A stretch of DNA of 53,114 bases from JBBSTY01 sp038235385 (GCA_038235385.1 JBBSTY010000007.1:1-53114); one strand, 5' to 3'. Positions 42,816 to 51,688 are shown, numbered from the stretch's first letter. The notes: generated by a model not told the origin, from the letters alone. A program made the numbers and translations.

Positions 42816-43577
42816 ATGGGGGACCGGATGAGGTTCGAGGACAAGGTGGCGATCGTCACCGGTTCCGGTGGCGGCATCGGTGAGGTGTACGCGCGCGCCC
42901 TGGCCGACGAGGGGGCCGACGTGGTCGTCGCCGACCTGAACACCGAGCAGGCCGAGCGGGTGGCACGTGAGATCACCGACGCCGGCGGGAGCGCCATCGC
43001 CGTGACGGTCGACGTGAGCGACCCCGACAGCGCGACGGCGATGGCGGCCACCACCGTCGACACGTTCGGCGGCATCGACTGCCTGGTCAACAACGCCGCC
43101 ATCTACGGCGGGATGCAGATCGAGTCGCTCATGAAGGTCGACCTCGACTACTACCGGCGCTTCTTCGCGGTGAACATGGACGGCGCGCTGATCGTCACCC
43201 GGGCGTGCTTCGCCAGCATGCGCACCCGGCCGGGCGCAGCCATCGTCAACCAGTCGTCCACCGCGGCGTGGATGGCGGGCGGCTTCTACTCGATCGCCAA
43301 GGCGGGGATCAACAGCCTCACGGTGAACCTCGCGGCCGAGCTGGCCCACGTCGACATCCGGGTCAACGCCATCGCACCCGGCCCCACCGACACCAGCGCC
43401 ACCCGTGAGGTCGTTCCCGAGATGTTCCTCGAACCGCTCGTCCAGTCGCTGATGATCAAGCGGATGGGCAACCCGGACGACCACGTGGGTGCGCTGCTCT
43501 TCCTGCTCTCGGACGACGCTCGGTGGATGACGGGCCAGATCGTCGCCGTCGACGGCGGCCAGGTGATCCGGACGTGA
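42816..43577 (+). CDS. Short-chain dehydrogenase/reductase
   Basis: 253 residues: VAIVTGSGGGIGEVYA, acidic VVVADLN (NAD preference), NNAA, Ser in NQSSTAAWMAGGFYSIAK (the Tyr-x-x-x-Lys reads YSIAK), then APGPTDT and C-terminal GQIVAVDGGQVIRT, a classical FabG-like form. ATG 42816 with a GAGGACG Shine-Dalgarno was preferred over ATG 42828. Its stop overlaps the GTG of the P450 gene. Confidence 0.9.
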   Translation: MGDRMRFEDKVAIVTGSGGGIGEVYARALADEGADVVVADLNTEQAERVAREITDAGGSAIAVTVDVSDPDSATAMAATTVDTFGGIDCLVNNAAIYGGMQIESLMKVDLDYYRRFFAVNMDGALIVTRACFASMRTRPGAAIVNQSSTAAWMAGGFYSIAKAGINSLTVNLAAELAHVDIRVNAIAPGPTDTSATREVVPEMFLEPLVQSLMIKRMGNPDDHVGALLFLLSDDARWMTGQIVAVDGGQVIRT

Positions 43578-44785
43578 CCGACCCCGGGAGCACCACATCG
43601 GGCGACCTCTACTGGGACCCGTTCGACACCGAGATCGACTCTGCTCCGTACGAGATCTGGCGGCGGCTCCGCGACGAGGCCCCCGTCTACCGCAACGACC
43701 GGTACGACTTCTACGCGTTGAGCCGCTACGACGACGTGAAGGCGTCGAGTGCTGCGCCCAAGCGCTTCAGCTCCGCGCACGGCACCGTGCTCGAGCTCAT
43801 GAACGAGTACCGGTTCGGGGGCGGCCAGATGATCTTCATGGATCCGCCCGAGCACACGCGGATGCGGGCGCTCGTGTCGCGTGCGTTCACTCCGCGCCGC
43901 ATGGCCGAGCTCGAGGACCGGATCCGGGACTACGCCGTCGGCCTGCTCGACGCCCAGGTGGGAGCCGGCTCGTTCGACTTCGTCGCCGACTTCGGCGCCG
44001 TCCTGCCGTCGATGGTCATCTCGTCCCTGCTGGGTGTGTCCGACACCGACCGCGCCGACATCCACCACCTGATCGACACCCTCTTCCACATCGAGCCGGG
44101 TGTCGGGATGATCAACGACATCTCGTTCCAGGCCCGCATCGATCTGTTCGAGTTCATCCGGGCGGACCTCGAACGTCGCCTCGCCCATCCGGTCGACGAC
44201 ATGATGAACGATCTCGTGCACGCGGAGATCACCGACGACGACGGCGTCGAGCGCCGTCTCACGCTGGAGGAGGCCTGCGAGTTCGCGCTGCTGCTCGTGG
44301 GTGCCGGCACCGAGACGGTGGCCCGGCTGCTCGGGTGGGCCGCCGTCGTGCTCGACGAGCACCCCGACCAGCGAGCCGAGCTGGCGGTCGACGGGGCGCT
44401 CATCCCCAACGCCGTCGAGGAGCTGCTTCGCTTCGAAGCGCCGTCACCGGTCCAGGGACGCTGGCTCAACGAGGACATCGAGCTGCACGGCCAGGCCATC
44501 CCAGCGGGGAGTCGGGTGCTCCTGCTCACCGGATCGGCCGGACGGGACGAGCGCGTCTACCCCGACGCCGACCGCTTCGACATCCACCGGACCTTCGACC
44601 ACCACATGTCGTTCGGCTACGGCGTGCACTTCTGCCTGGGTGCCGCGCTGGCCCGTTCCGAGGGCCGCATCGGCATCGAGGAGGCGCTCCGACGGTTCCC
44701 CGACTTCACCGTCGACCGCGAGGCCGCCGTGCGGCTCCACACCTCCACCGTTCGGGGATGGTCGAAGGTGCCGGTCTCGATCTGA
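43574..44785 (+). CDS. Cytochrome P450
   Basis: A 403-residue soluble bacterial P450. The I-helix LLLVGAGTETVARLL has the oxygen-activating (A/G)GxE(T) pattern; ExxR is EELLR. The heme loop FGYGVHFCLGAALAR has the proximal Cys at about residue 354. The early DPPEHTRMRALVSRAFTP is the C-helix heme-propionate region. Substrate unknown, but terpene or steroid hydroxylation suits the operons. Redox partners (ferredoxin, reductase) are not adjacent. GTG 43574 overlaps the previous stop. Confidence 0.95.
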   Translation: MTDPGSTTSGDLYWDPFDTEIDSAPYEIWRRLRDEAPVYRNDRYDFYALSRYDDVKASSAAPKRFSSAHGTVLELMNEYRFGGGQMIFMDPPEHTRMRALVSRAFTPRRMAELEDRIRDYAVGLLDAQVGAGSFDFVADFGAVLPSMVISSLLGVSDTDRADIHHLIDTLFHIEPGVGMINDISFQARIDLFEFIRADLERRLAHPVDDMMNDLVHAEITDDDGVERRLTLEEACEFALLLVGAGTETVARLLGWAAVVLDEHPDQRAELAVDGALIPNAVEELLRFEAPSPVQGRWLNEDIELHGQAIPAGSRVLLLTGSAGRDERVYPDADRFDIHRTFDHHMSFGYGVHFCLGAALARSEGRIGIEEALRRFPDFTVDREAAVRLHTSTVRGWSKVPVSI

Positions 44786-44909
44786 GCGCCACACGTCGGC
44801 ACCAGCGACGTGGCGTCGTCGTCGATCCGGCCCGGCGCGATCGTGACGAGCGTGGCCCGTTCGGCGACCTCGGAGCCGGTTCACGGGATCGGCGCGCGAG
44901 ACCAACCGG

Positions 44910-44915
44910 TAGCAT
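44910..44915 (+). promoter_or_regulatory. -10-like box of the Hsp70-like gene
   Basis: TAGCAT in an A/T-richer patch (CCGGTAGCATCC), 45 nt upstream of the ATG. No good -35 is visible, and it lacks the GGAACAT element found before three other genes of the cluster, so this gene seems to have a different promoter. Confidence 0.4.
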
Positions 44916-44959
44916 CCGACGAGCGAGCGGAGACGGTGGAAGGCGAGAGGACGTTCTGC

Positions 44960-46495
44960 ATGTGGACCTTGGCGATCGACTTCGGCACGAGCAACACGGC
45001 GGCGGCGCTGTGGGCCGATGGCAAGACCGAGAGCTTGGAGGTCGACGGTGAGCGTCGCGTCCCCTCGGTGGTGCTGATGGCCGCCGACGGCACGCTCGTC
45101 GTCGGGCGCGAGGCCGCCAACCAGGCGGCGTTGCACCCTGATCGGGTCCACCGGGCGGTCAAGCGGCGCGTGGGGCGGAGCACCGAGCTGCTCTTCGACG
45201 ATGCCTCCCTGCCGATCACCACGGTCATCGCCGCGCTCCTCCGCCCGTTCGCCGACGAGGGCCGACGCCAGCGCAACGGCGAGGAACCGGCGGCGGTCGT
45301 GCTCACCCACCCGGCGCGCTGGGGTCCCGAACGCCTCGAGGTGCTCGCCGCCGCGGCGGCCGAAGCCGGCCTCGCCAACGTGTCCTTCCTGCCCGAGCCG
45401 GTCGCGGCGGCGATCCACTACGCGGACGAGCACCTCGTCGAGGGGCACGTCGTGGCCGTGTACGACCTCGGCGGCGGCACGTTCGACACCGCCGTGCTCG
45501 AGCGTCACGGCGAGTCGTTCTCGGTGCGGGGCATGCCGGGTGGCGACGAGTTCATCGGTGGTGAGTACTTCGACGACACGCTCTTCAAGCACTTCGGCGA
45601 GCTCATCGCCCGCCAGGACGCCGAGCTCTGGGGGAACATCGAGTCGAGCGACGACCGGCAGTGGCGTGATGCCAACGCGGCGCTGCGCGAGCAGTGCCGT
45701 CGGGCCAAGGAGACGCTCTCGTCCAACCCGACCGCCTACGTGCGCGTCGTCGATCGTGATCTCCACATCACCCGTGACGAGTTCGAGCGGCTGATCGAAC
45801 AGGACATCGAGCGCACGGTCGCCGAGCTCGACCGCACGCTGCAGATGGCGGGCGTCACCAAGGAGCACATCGGTCGCCTCTACCTCGCCGGCGGCGCCGG
45901 CCGCATCCCGCTGGTCCACCGCGAGCTCACCGTCGTGTACGCCGATCGCCTGGTCACCTGGGCCGATCCCAAGTTCGTGGTCGCGCTCGGCGCCGCCCTC
46001 CACGCGTCGAGGGAGCTGCCCGTCGAGCAGCCTCCGGCCCCCGCACCGTCGGCCCCGCTGCCCACCGCGCCCGGCAGCGCCACCCCGCCAGCTCCGGTGT
46101 ACCCCGCTGCGCCGGCACTCCTCGCCCCGGCCGCCTACGCCGCGCCGGCGCCGATGCCGATGCCTTCGCCGGTTCCGAGCCCGACTTCGGCTCCGGTACC
46201 CCAGCCTGCGTACCCGCAGCCCGGCGTCGCCCCGCCCGGCTACACGCCGGCGGGCGCCACCCCGTCGGGCTCGCCTCCCGGACGCGACAAGACCACCATC
46301 AGCTACGTGTGCGCCGGCGTCGGTCTGCTCTGCTGCATCAGCGCGTTCGTCGGGCTCTACTTCGCGAACGAGGCCAAGAAGGCAGGCGATCCCCAGGCGC
46401 AGACCGCCCTGATCGCGAACATCGTCGCGCTCCTCATTGGTGGCGGGATCAGCGCGCTGATCCTCCTGTCGTCGATGAGCACGACCACCTACTGA
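44960..46495 (+). CDS. Hsp70-family ATPase with proline-rich linker and C-terminal membrane anchor
   Basis: 511 residues. Actin-like ATPase: phosphate-1 AIDFGTSNTA (residues 5-14), phosphate-2 VYDLGGGTFDTAVL (about 167-180), adenosine motif LAGGAGRIP (309-317). There is no beta-sandwich substrate-binding domain. Instead a Pro/Ala-rich linker (about 350-440) leads to two transmembrane segments (about 447-470 and 483-504) resembling a DUF4190-like module. It should hydrolyse ATP while tethered to the membrane, with the linker possibly presenting proteins. ATG 44960 has an AGAGG Shine-Dalgarno. It is the first gene of the dynamin/GrpE/ECF cluster. Confidence 0.9.
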   Translation: MWTLAIDFGTSNTAAALWADGKTESLEVDGERRVPSVVLMAADGTLVVGREAANQAALHPDRVHRAVKRRVGRSTELLFDDASLPITTVIAALLRPFADEGRRQRNGEEPAAVVLTHPARWGPERLEVLAAAAAEAGLANVSFLPEPVAAAIHYADEHLVEGHVVAVYDLGGGTFDTAVLERHGESFSVRGMPGGDEFIGGEYFDDTLFKHFGELIARQDAELWGNIESSDDRQWRDANAALREQCRRAKETLSSNPTAYVRVVDRDLHITRDEFERLIEQDIERTVAELDRTLQMAGVTKEHIGRLYLAGGAGRIPLVHRELTVVYADRLVTWADPKFVVALGAALHASRELPVEQPPAPAPSAPLPTAPGSATPPAPVYPAAPALLAPAAYAAPAPMPMPSPVPSPTSAPVPQPAYPQPGVAPPGYTPAGATPSGSPPGRDKTTISYVCAGVGLLCCISAFVGLYFANEAKKAGDPQAQTALIANIVALLIGGGISALILLSSMSTTTY

Positions 46496-46526
46496 TCGGT
46501 GGTGACCACCGCCACAGGAACGGCGC

Positions 46527-46560
46527 GGAACATTTCGACCCGGTGCGTCCTCGTACCCCC
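46527..46560 (+). promoter_or_regulatory. ECF-type promoter P1 of the calcium-repeat gene
   Basis: GGAACAT (46527-46533), 16 nt, then CTCGTA followed by CCCCC. The pattern GGAACAT-N16-CTCNNANCCC recurs upstream of the GrpE-like and Asp/Ser-repeat genes. GGAAC is the standard -35 of ECF sigma factors. Transcription would start about 46562, 46 nt before the ATG. Confidence 0.65.
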
Positions 46561-46607
46561 TGACCGACGGCAAGCCTGCGGCCGGCACATCCCCACAGGA
46601 GCGAACC

Positions 46608-47117
46608 ATGGACTTCGGCGACGACACCTTCGACACCCCCGATGACAATTCCGGCACGGACGACACCGGCTTCGAGGAGACCAGCTACGACGACACCGGC
46701 TTCCAGGAGCCCGAGCCGGTCATGATCGACACCGACGGCGACGGCGTGGACGACGCGGCGGCGTACGACACCGATGGCGACGGTGTCGTCGACACGGTGG
46801 GCCTCGACACCGACGGCGACGGCGTCATCGAGGCGGTCGCGGTCGACACCGATGGCGACGGGCTCCTCGACTACGGCGAGGCGGACACCGATGGCGACGG
46901 CGAGGTCGACATGGTGGTGGCCGACACCGACGCTGACGGCGTCTTCGACACGGCTGGAGGCGACACGAACGCTGATGGCCTCATCGACGTCGTGACCACC
47001 GACACCGACGGCGACGGCGAGCTCGACCACGCCGTGGTCGACAGCGACTTCGACGGTGAGGTCGATTCCGAGGGCCCCATCGACGTCGGCGAGGGCCCGT
47101 TCTCGATGGAGGCCTGA
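46608..47117 (+). CDS. Acidic protein with nine 13-residue DxDxDG calcium-loop repeats
   Basis: 169 residues, strongly acidic. A 40-residue Asp/Thr/Gly/Phe-rich N-terminus leads to nine tandem 13-residue units of the form DTDGDGxxDxxxx (residues 41-157), then a short acidic tail. The DxDxDGxxD loop is the EF-hand-like / thrombospondin-type-3 calcium site, so it should bind several Ca2+ ions and stiffen on binding. There is no signal peptide or membrane segment, so location is unclear; secretion by a non-Sec route or cytoplasmic action are both open. AGGAG Shine-Dalgarno before ATG 46608. Confidence 0.8.
   Translation: MDFGDDTFDTPDDNSGTDDTGFEETSYDDTGFQEPEPVMIDTDGDGVDDAAAYDTDGDGVVDTVGLDTDGDGVIEAVAVDTDGDGLLDYGEADTDGDGEVDMVVADTDADGVFDTAGGDTNADGLIDVVTTDTDGDGELDHAVVDSDFDGEVDSEGPIDVGEGPFSMEA
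46728..47078 (+). repeat. 39-bp coding tandem repeat, nine units
   Basis: Nine in-frame 39-bp units encode the DTDGDG repeats. Units 6, 7 and 9 are diverged (DTDADG, DTNADG, DSDFDG); the others share much of the GACACCGACGGCGACGGC core. Copy-number change would keep the frame. Confidence 0.9.
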
Positions 47118-47124
47118 GGCCTCC
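47108..47124. terminator. Hairpin with the stop codon as its loop
   Basis: GGAGGCC-TGA-GGCCTCC is a perfect 7-bp stem whose 3-nt loop is the TGA of the calcium-repeat gene. The convergent dynamin gene ends 2 bp further on, so the hairpin could end transcription in both directions. Confidence 0.5.
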
Positions 47125-47126
47125 TC

Positions 47127-49130
47127 CTAGGGTCCGAGCTCGGCGCGCAGCTCGTCGGCCTGCGCGCGGAGCTGGGTGACCTGGTCCAGACGGGCCTTGG
47201 TCGCGGCCTCGAGCTGCTTCTGCTTGGCGCCGTCTTGGGCGAGGAAGGTCTGGAGCTCCTTGCGACGGCCCTCGACCGCCTTGCGGCGTTCGGTGAGGGC
47301 ACGGTCCACCGCCTCCTCGATGAGCTCGCGGGCCTCGAGCAGCTTGAGGGAGAGCTCGCTCGCCACCTCCTGACGGGCGTTGGCCAGCACCTCGTGGACG
47401 ACGCGGAGGTACTCGCGCTTGACCTCCACCCGCTGGCGGTGCTTGTAGCGCATGTACGCGACGGGAGCCGCGATGACCAGGCCCGGGAGCATCATCGGTC
47501 CGCCGCCGAACGCCTTGGCCGCCATGCTCCCGAACATGCTGATCGACGTGATCAACGGGAGGCCATCCGCGAGCAGGTCGGCCTTGCCGGCATCGGGGTC
47601 GGTGCGGTCGCGGACGCCGACCTCGTCGAGCGTGTCGGTGGTGGAGAGCCCGCCGAACTCGAGGCTCACGTCGTCGAGGCTGAACTCCTCGGTGAGCTTG
47701 ACCAGCGAGTGGTCGAGTCGCTCGATGAGGGCCACGCTCAAGTTGGTCCACGCGGCGATGAGGGAGTGCTCGAGGTCATCGCCGAGCGCGTCCATCACGT
47801 CGGTGATCTGCTTGCCGGCGCCGTTGGCGTAGTCGCGATAGTGCTTCTCGGTGCGGGTGATCTCGCGTGCGACCAGCCGCTGGATCTCGGTCTGGATCCG
47901 TTGGACGTCGGTGCTGAACCGTTGGCGCCACTTGGCCTGCCGGGGGATCAACGCCTCGAGGCGCGCCTGCTGCTCGGCCAGCTCGCGCTCGACGGCCTCG
48001 TGGTCGCCCTGGGCCACCCGGAGGCGGTCGCGCTCCTCACGCTCGAGGCGGGCCAGCACCATGCCGCACAGGTTCAAGATGTTGCGCAGCCGCACCTCCT
48101 CGCGCGACTCGATCGTCCGCTCGAGGATCTGATCGATGTCGGCGAGACCGCTCCGGCGGCGCATCTCGTCGGCCGCCTCGGGCCGTCCCGCCTCGGCCCG
48201 CGCCTGGCCGCGATCGGCCACGCGTGCGCTCGCCGGCAGGAACGGTGCGCCGTAGAGCCGATCGAACCGACGGGCGATCTCGAGGGTCTCCTCGTCGGCA
48301 TCGGTGGTGCGGGCCCGCTCGTCGAGCTGCTGGCCGAAGGTGCGGAGCTTGGCGATGTCCTCGTCCCGCATCGCCTCCCACGCCGCGTTGGCATCGGTCT
48401 TGGTCATCACGAACACGACCGAATCGATCCGCGCGCTCGCCTCGGCCAGGAACTCGAGCTCGGTCCGCAGGATCGGCTCCTGGCTCGAGATGGTGAAGAT
48501 CAGGGCGTCGGCGAGCTTCAACGACGCGAGCGCGATGTCGCGGTGGCCCTGGGTCATGCCCCCGACGCCGGGGGTGTCGATGAGGGTGAGGCCGCGCTCG
48601 AGGATCGGTTCGGGAAGCCGGACCTCGACCGCGGTGACCCCTCGCCGCCGCTCGGCGTCACCCAGCATGGAGGCGTAGTGGACCAGGTCCCCGGGGGCGA
48701 TGGGGAAGCGATCGACCGACCCGGCGTCGTCGTCGAACCGCTGGCGCAGGACCTCGATCGATTCGGTGTCGCCGTACAGGACCGACAGGTACACGCTCGT
48801 GGCGACGTCGGCGTCGACGGGCAACAGACCCGGACGGCGCACCAGCGCGTTGATGAAGCTCGTCTTGCCGCGCTTGATCTCGCCGGCGACGACGACCCGG
48901 ACGCGGGTGTCCTTCCACGCCGCGGCCTCGTCCTCGATGAGCGCAGCGAGCTGGGGCAGGTCGCGCGCGGTGACGAAGCCGTGGAGCTGGTTGGCGAAGC
49001 GCATCACCTTGGGAACGAGGGTTCCGTGCCCCGCGCCCGGCGCTGGCGCTGCCGGTGGGGGCGGTGACGGCGGTGAGGTCGGTGAGGTCGGTGAGGTCGG
49101 TGAGGTCGGGGTCGGGGGTGTGGAGGTCAC
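47127..49130 (-). CDS. Dynamin-like GTPase (first, larger)
   Basis: 667 residues. A Thr/Ser/Pro repeat N-terminus (about 1-30) is followed by a dynamin GTPase domain: G1 GEIKRGKTS (83-91), G3 DTPGVG (185-190), G4 TKTD (243-246). A long helical stalk region follows, with a hydrophobic paddle-like segment (SMFGSMAAKAFGGGPMMLPGLVIAAPVAYM, about 520-550) likely to insert in membrane, and a C-terminal coiled coil. Bacterial dynamin-like proteins remodel or repair membranes. It pairs with the second GTPase, coupled by ATGA. Mycobacterial IniA/IniC are the nearest described analogues. Confidence 0.9.
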   Translation of the reverse strand: MTSTPPTPTSPTSPTSPTSPPSPPPPAAPAPGAGHGTLVPKVMRFANQLHGFVTARDLPQLAALIEDEAAAWKDTRVRVVVAGEIKRGKTSFINALVRRPGLLPVDADVATSVYLSVLYGDTESIEVLRQRFDDDAGSVDRFPIAPGDLVHYASMLGDAERRRGVTAVEVRLPEPILERGLTLIDTPGVGGMTQGHRDIALASLKLADALIFTISSQEPILRTELEFLAEASARIDSVVFVMTKTDANAAWEAMRDEDIAKLRTFGQQLDERARTTDADEETLEIARRFDRLYGAPFLPASARVADRGQARAEAGRPEAADEMRRRSGLADIDQILERTIESREEVRLRNILNLCGMVLARLEREERDRLRVAQGDHEAVERELAEQQARLEALIPRQAKWRQRFSTDVQRIQTEIQRLVAREITRTEKHYRDYANGAGKQITDVMDALGDDLEHSLIAAWTNLSVALIERLDHSLVKLTEEFSLDDVSLEFGGLSTTDTLDEVGVRDRTDPDAGKADLLADGLPLITSISMFGSMAAKAFGGGPMMLPGLVIAAPVAYMRYKHRQRVEVKREYLRVVHEVLANARQEVASELSLKLLEARELIEEAVDRALTERRKAVEGRRKELQTFLAQDGAKQKQLEAATKARLDQVTQLRAQADELRAELGP
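49072..49116. repeat. 9-bp tandem repeat, five units
   Basis: Five perfect copies of GGTGAGGTC, read on the minus strand as Thr-Ser-Pro repeats at the N-terminus of the larger dynamin-like protein. In-frame and hence length-variable without harm to the GTPase domain. Confidence 0.9.
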
Positions 49131-50674
49131 GGGGAGGTGGGGCTCGCCTCGGGGTCGGGGATGGTGGCCGGGGTGGGTCTTGAGGTGACGATCCGTTCGA
49201 ACGCGGCGCGGACGTCGTCGGCGATCCGCTGGGCATCCGGTCCGCGGCGGGCATCGTTGCCCCAGCGGGCCCAGGCTCGGGCCCGTTCGCGAGCGGCCGT
49301 ACGGATGTCGTCGGGTGCGGCGTCGCGTGCGAGGCCGACACGACCGGCCACCGACGGGTCGAGAGCCAGCCGCCGAAGGTCGGTGGTGAGCTCATCGGGC
49401 AGGGAGAACGAACCGTCCTGGGACGTGAGCCAAACCTCGTAGAGGTTGAGGTCCTCGAGGGCCGGGTCCAGCTCGACCTGTTCGAGCGACCGGTGCAGCG
49501 AGACGAGGTCGATCGACGACGCGTCCACCGAGAACCGCACGGCGAGGCGACGGAGCTCGGCCAGTGCCGCATGGGCCTTGAGCGCGCCCGCTCGCTGGGC
49601 GAAGAGCTGGTTGATCACCTGTTCGAGCGCATCGATGCCGGACCGGTCGCGGAGGCCAGCCAGCAACGAGCGGGTGTCGGCACCGGCCCGGACGGCGTCG
49701 GCCGCGAGCGAGATGCCGTGGAGATCGAGTTGCTCGAGCAGGCGCGAACGCCCCTCGCGGGCGATCTCGCCGGCCAGGTCGCTCTCGAGGAAGTCCTGCT
49801 GGCTGAGCAGCAGGTCCTCGAGATCCATCTCGTCGAGCGCGGTGAGCTCGCGCAGCGTCGCGGTGTCGTCCTCGGTGAACCGGTCGGTCATGGCGGTCTC
49901 GGCCAGCAGACCGTTGACGGGGACGACGTCGCAGACCATCGCACCGAGCTCGTCCCGGGCGCGCCCGGCGAGACGTTCGGCCACCGGCCAGGGGTCACCG
50001 TCGGGGGCGAGCTTGTCGATCTTGCTGAGCACGCCGACCACGTTGATGGCCGACAGGCCGGTGCCGCCGAAGAGGTTGCGGAACCCGGCGAGCACGTCGA
50101 CGTCGTGGGCGCGCACGTGGGGCATCAAGAAGATGAGCGCGTCGGCCTCGGTGACGGCGTGGACCGAGTCGTCCTCGACCGGGTCGGCTGGTTCGGGCTG
50201 GCCGCCGATCCCGAGCAGATCCCGGGTGGCGGACTCGTTGGCGTCGCTGACGGTGTTCATGCCCGGTGTGTCGATGATGGTCATGGCCCGGAGACGCTCG
50301 TTCGACAGGTGGATCACGAGCCGGCGGATGGCATCGGCCGGGAGCCCGAGGTCGGCGGGGATGCGGTGGCCGGGCTCGAACGCCAGGGTTCGCGAGGAGC
50401 CGTCGCGCCCCTCGACGACGATGCGTTCGTAGTGGTCGAAGCAGAACCAGGTGACCAGCCGGGTGCACTCGCCCTGTCCGACCTCGGCGATGCGCTGACC
50501 CAGCAGCGCGTTCACCAGCGTCGACTTCCCGGAGCTGACGCTGCCCGACACCGCGACCCGGAGCGGTTCGTCGAGCGACGCGCCGATGGCCTCCACGCGG
50601 CTGCGCAGCTCGGATGCCGGCATCGAGCGCACGATCTCGGCGCAGATCTGGGCGACGCGCCCCGTGATGGTCAT
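49127..50674 (-). CDS. Dynamin-like GTPase (second)
   Basis: 515 residues. G1 GSVSSGKST (44-52), G3 DTPGMN (135-140), G4 SKID (217-220). A helical stalk follows, with no obvious membrane paddle, and a Pro-rich tail (ATIPDPEASPTSP). The pairing of a paddle-bearing and a paddle-less dynamin resembles heteromeric bacterial DynA/DynB and IniA/IniC pairs. ATG 50674 overlaps the stop of the 122-residue gene and its own stop overlaps the first dynamin's ATG, giving a tightly coupled three-gene operon. Confidence 0.9.
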   Translation of the reverse strand: MTITGRVAQICAEIVRSMPASELRSRVEAIGASLDEPLRVAVSGSVSSGKSTLVNALLGQRIAEVGQGECTRLVTWFCFDHYERIVVEGRDGSSRTLAFEPGHRIPADLGLPADAIRRLVIHLSNERLRAMTIIDTPGMNTVSDANESATRDLLGIGGQPEPADPVEDDSVHAVTEADALIFLMPHVRAHDVDVLAGFRNLFGGTGLSAINVVGVLSKIDKLAPDGDPWPVAERLAGRARDELGAMVCDVVPVNGLLAETAMTDRFTEDDTATLRELTALDEMDLEDLLLSQQDFLESDLAGEIAREGRSRLLEQLDLHGISLAADAVRAGADTRSLLAGLRDRSGIDALEQVINQLFAQRAGALKAHAALAELRRLAVRFSVDASSIDLVSLHRSLEQVELDPALEDLNLYEVWLTSQDGSFSLPDELTTDLRRLALDPSVAGRVGLARDAAPDDIRTAARERARAWARWGNDARRGPDAQRIADDVRAAFERIVTSRPTPATIPDPEASPTSP

Positions 50675-51039
50675 CGCGGCGACCCGTCCGGCCGGCCCGA
50701 CGCGTCGAAGGTGGGGAACGGACTGATCTCCACGTCGATGTCGTGACCCTCGTCGGGCCCGTCGCCCGTCGCCCGATCACGCGTCGCAGGGTGCTCGGCG
50801 GCGTGCGGCGCCGGCAGGAGCGCGAGCAGGAGGTGGTCGTCGACCGAACCCGAGTCGGGGAGCTCGTCGAGCGCGGCCGCCAGCCACGCGCGGTCGAACG
50901 TGGCATCGAGGCCACGTCGGTCCTCGCCCAGCTTCGGGTCGAGCTGTTCGGCGCTGTACCCGTGGACGTCGGGTTCGATGTCGGGGAAGACCGACAGGTC
51001 GATGAACCCGTCGTCGTCGAATCGCAGTTCGGGGGCCAT
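50671..51039 (-). CDS. Small acidic hypothetical protein, first gene of the dynamin operon
   Basis: 122 residues, acidic, no signal peptide or membrane segment. Its N-terminus APELRFDDDGFIDLSVFPDIEP is rich in Asp and aromatic residues; the middle contains a helical AWLAAALDELPDSG; the rest looks disordered. I do not recognise a family. It is probably an adaptor or regulator of the two GTPases, from its coupling alone. A GGAAC just upstream is too close to the ATG to be the shared promoter. Confidence 0.7.
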   Translation of the reverse strand: MAPELRFDDDGFIDLSVFPDIEPDVHGYSAEQLDPKLGEDRRGLDATFDRAWLAAALDELPDSGSVDDHLLLALLPAPHAAEHPATRDRATGDGPDEGHDIDVEISPFPTFDASGRPDGSPR

Positions 51040-51131
51040 CACGGTCGCTCCATCGTTCCGTCTCCGTCGACGAGCGCCGGCGCGAGCCGATCGCGGTACA
51101 TTGGCGTCCTCGACGAGCGGCGGGGAGGGAC

Positions 51132-51683
51132 GTGCGGCGAGATTACGGCGGCGCGGACGAGGCGGTTCTCCTGCGGTGGGCGGTGGCTGGCGACGACCGG
51201 GCCTTCGCCGCGCTCGTCGAACCCCATGGTCGCAAGCTCCGCGCGGTGTGCCTGCGCATCGCGGCCGACGAGCAGTTGGCCCAGGACGCTGCGCAGGACG
51301 CGCTGCTCGCCGCGTGGCGCAACATCGCCTCGTTCGAGGGGCGAGCACGGTTCTCCACCTGGTTGTGCCAGATCGCCCACAACGCGGCGCTGGCGATGGT
51401 GCGACGCCAGCAGGCCGATCCGGTCGACGACATCGCCGCCCAACGCGGCACGCAGGTGGCCAAGGCCCACGCCGCCATGGGATCGGACACCGTCGACGAC
51501 GTGCACGCCGTGCGCTGGGCGCTCGGCAAGCTGCCGCCCGACTTCCGGGCCGCCCTGGTGCTGCGCGAGTACGGCGGGCTCAGCTACCAGGAGATCGCCG
51601 ACGCCCAGGACATCGCGCTCGACACGGTGAAGAGCCGCATCTCGCGCGCTCGTCAGGGCATGGCGCTGCTGCTCGCCAGCTGA
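51132..51683 (+). CDS. ECF-type RNA polymerase sigma factor
   Basis: 183 residues. Region 2 (about 10-75): AVAGDDRAFAALVEPHGRKLRAVCLRI, then AQDAAQDALLAAWRNIASFEGRARFSTWL. Region 4 (about 125-180): LPPDFRAALVLREYGGLSYQEIADAQDIALDTVKSRISRARQ. Region 3 is absent, as in ECF factors. No anti-sigma factor gene is adjacent. GTG 51132 has a GGGAGGGA Shine-Dalgarno; TACATT at 51097-51102 is a likely -10. It is the obvious candidate to read the GGAACAT promoters on both sides. Confidence 0.92.
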   Translation: MRRDYGGADEAVLLRWAVAGDDRAFAALVEPHGRKLRAVCLRIAADEQLAQDAAQDALLAAWRNIASFEGRARFSTWLCQIAHNAALAMVRRQQADPVDDIAAQRGTQVAKAHAAMGSDTVDDVHAVRWALGKLPPDFRAALVLREYGGLSYQEIADAQDIALDTVKSRISRARQGMALLLAS

Positions 51684-51688
51684 GGTGC

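Noticed and set aside
46728..47078. 39-bp repeats considered as non-coding repeat DNA
   Set aside because: All units stay in frame and encode conserved calcium loops, with a good ribosome binding site and promoter upstream.
51040..51060. GGAAC on the minus strand just upstream of the 122-residue gene
   Set aside because: It is about 15 nt from the ATG and has no CTCNNA box at 16 nt, so it cannot be the shared ECF-type promoter.
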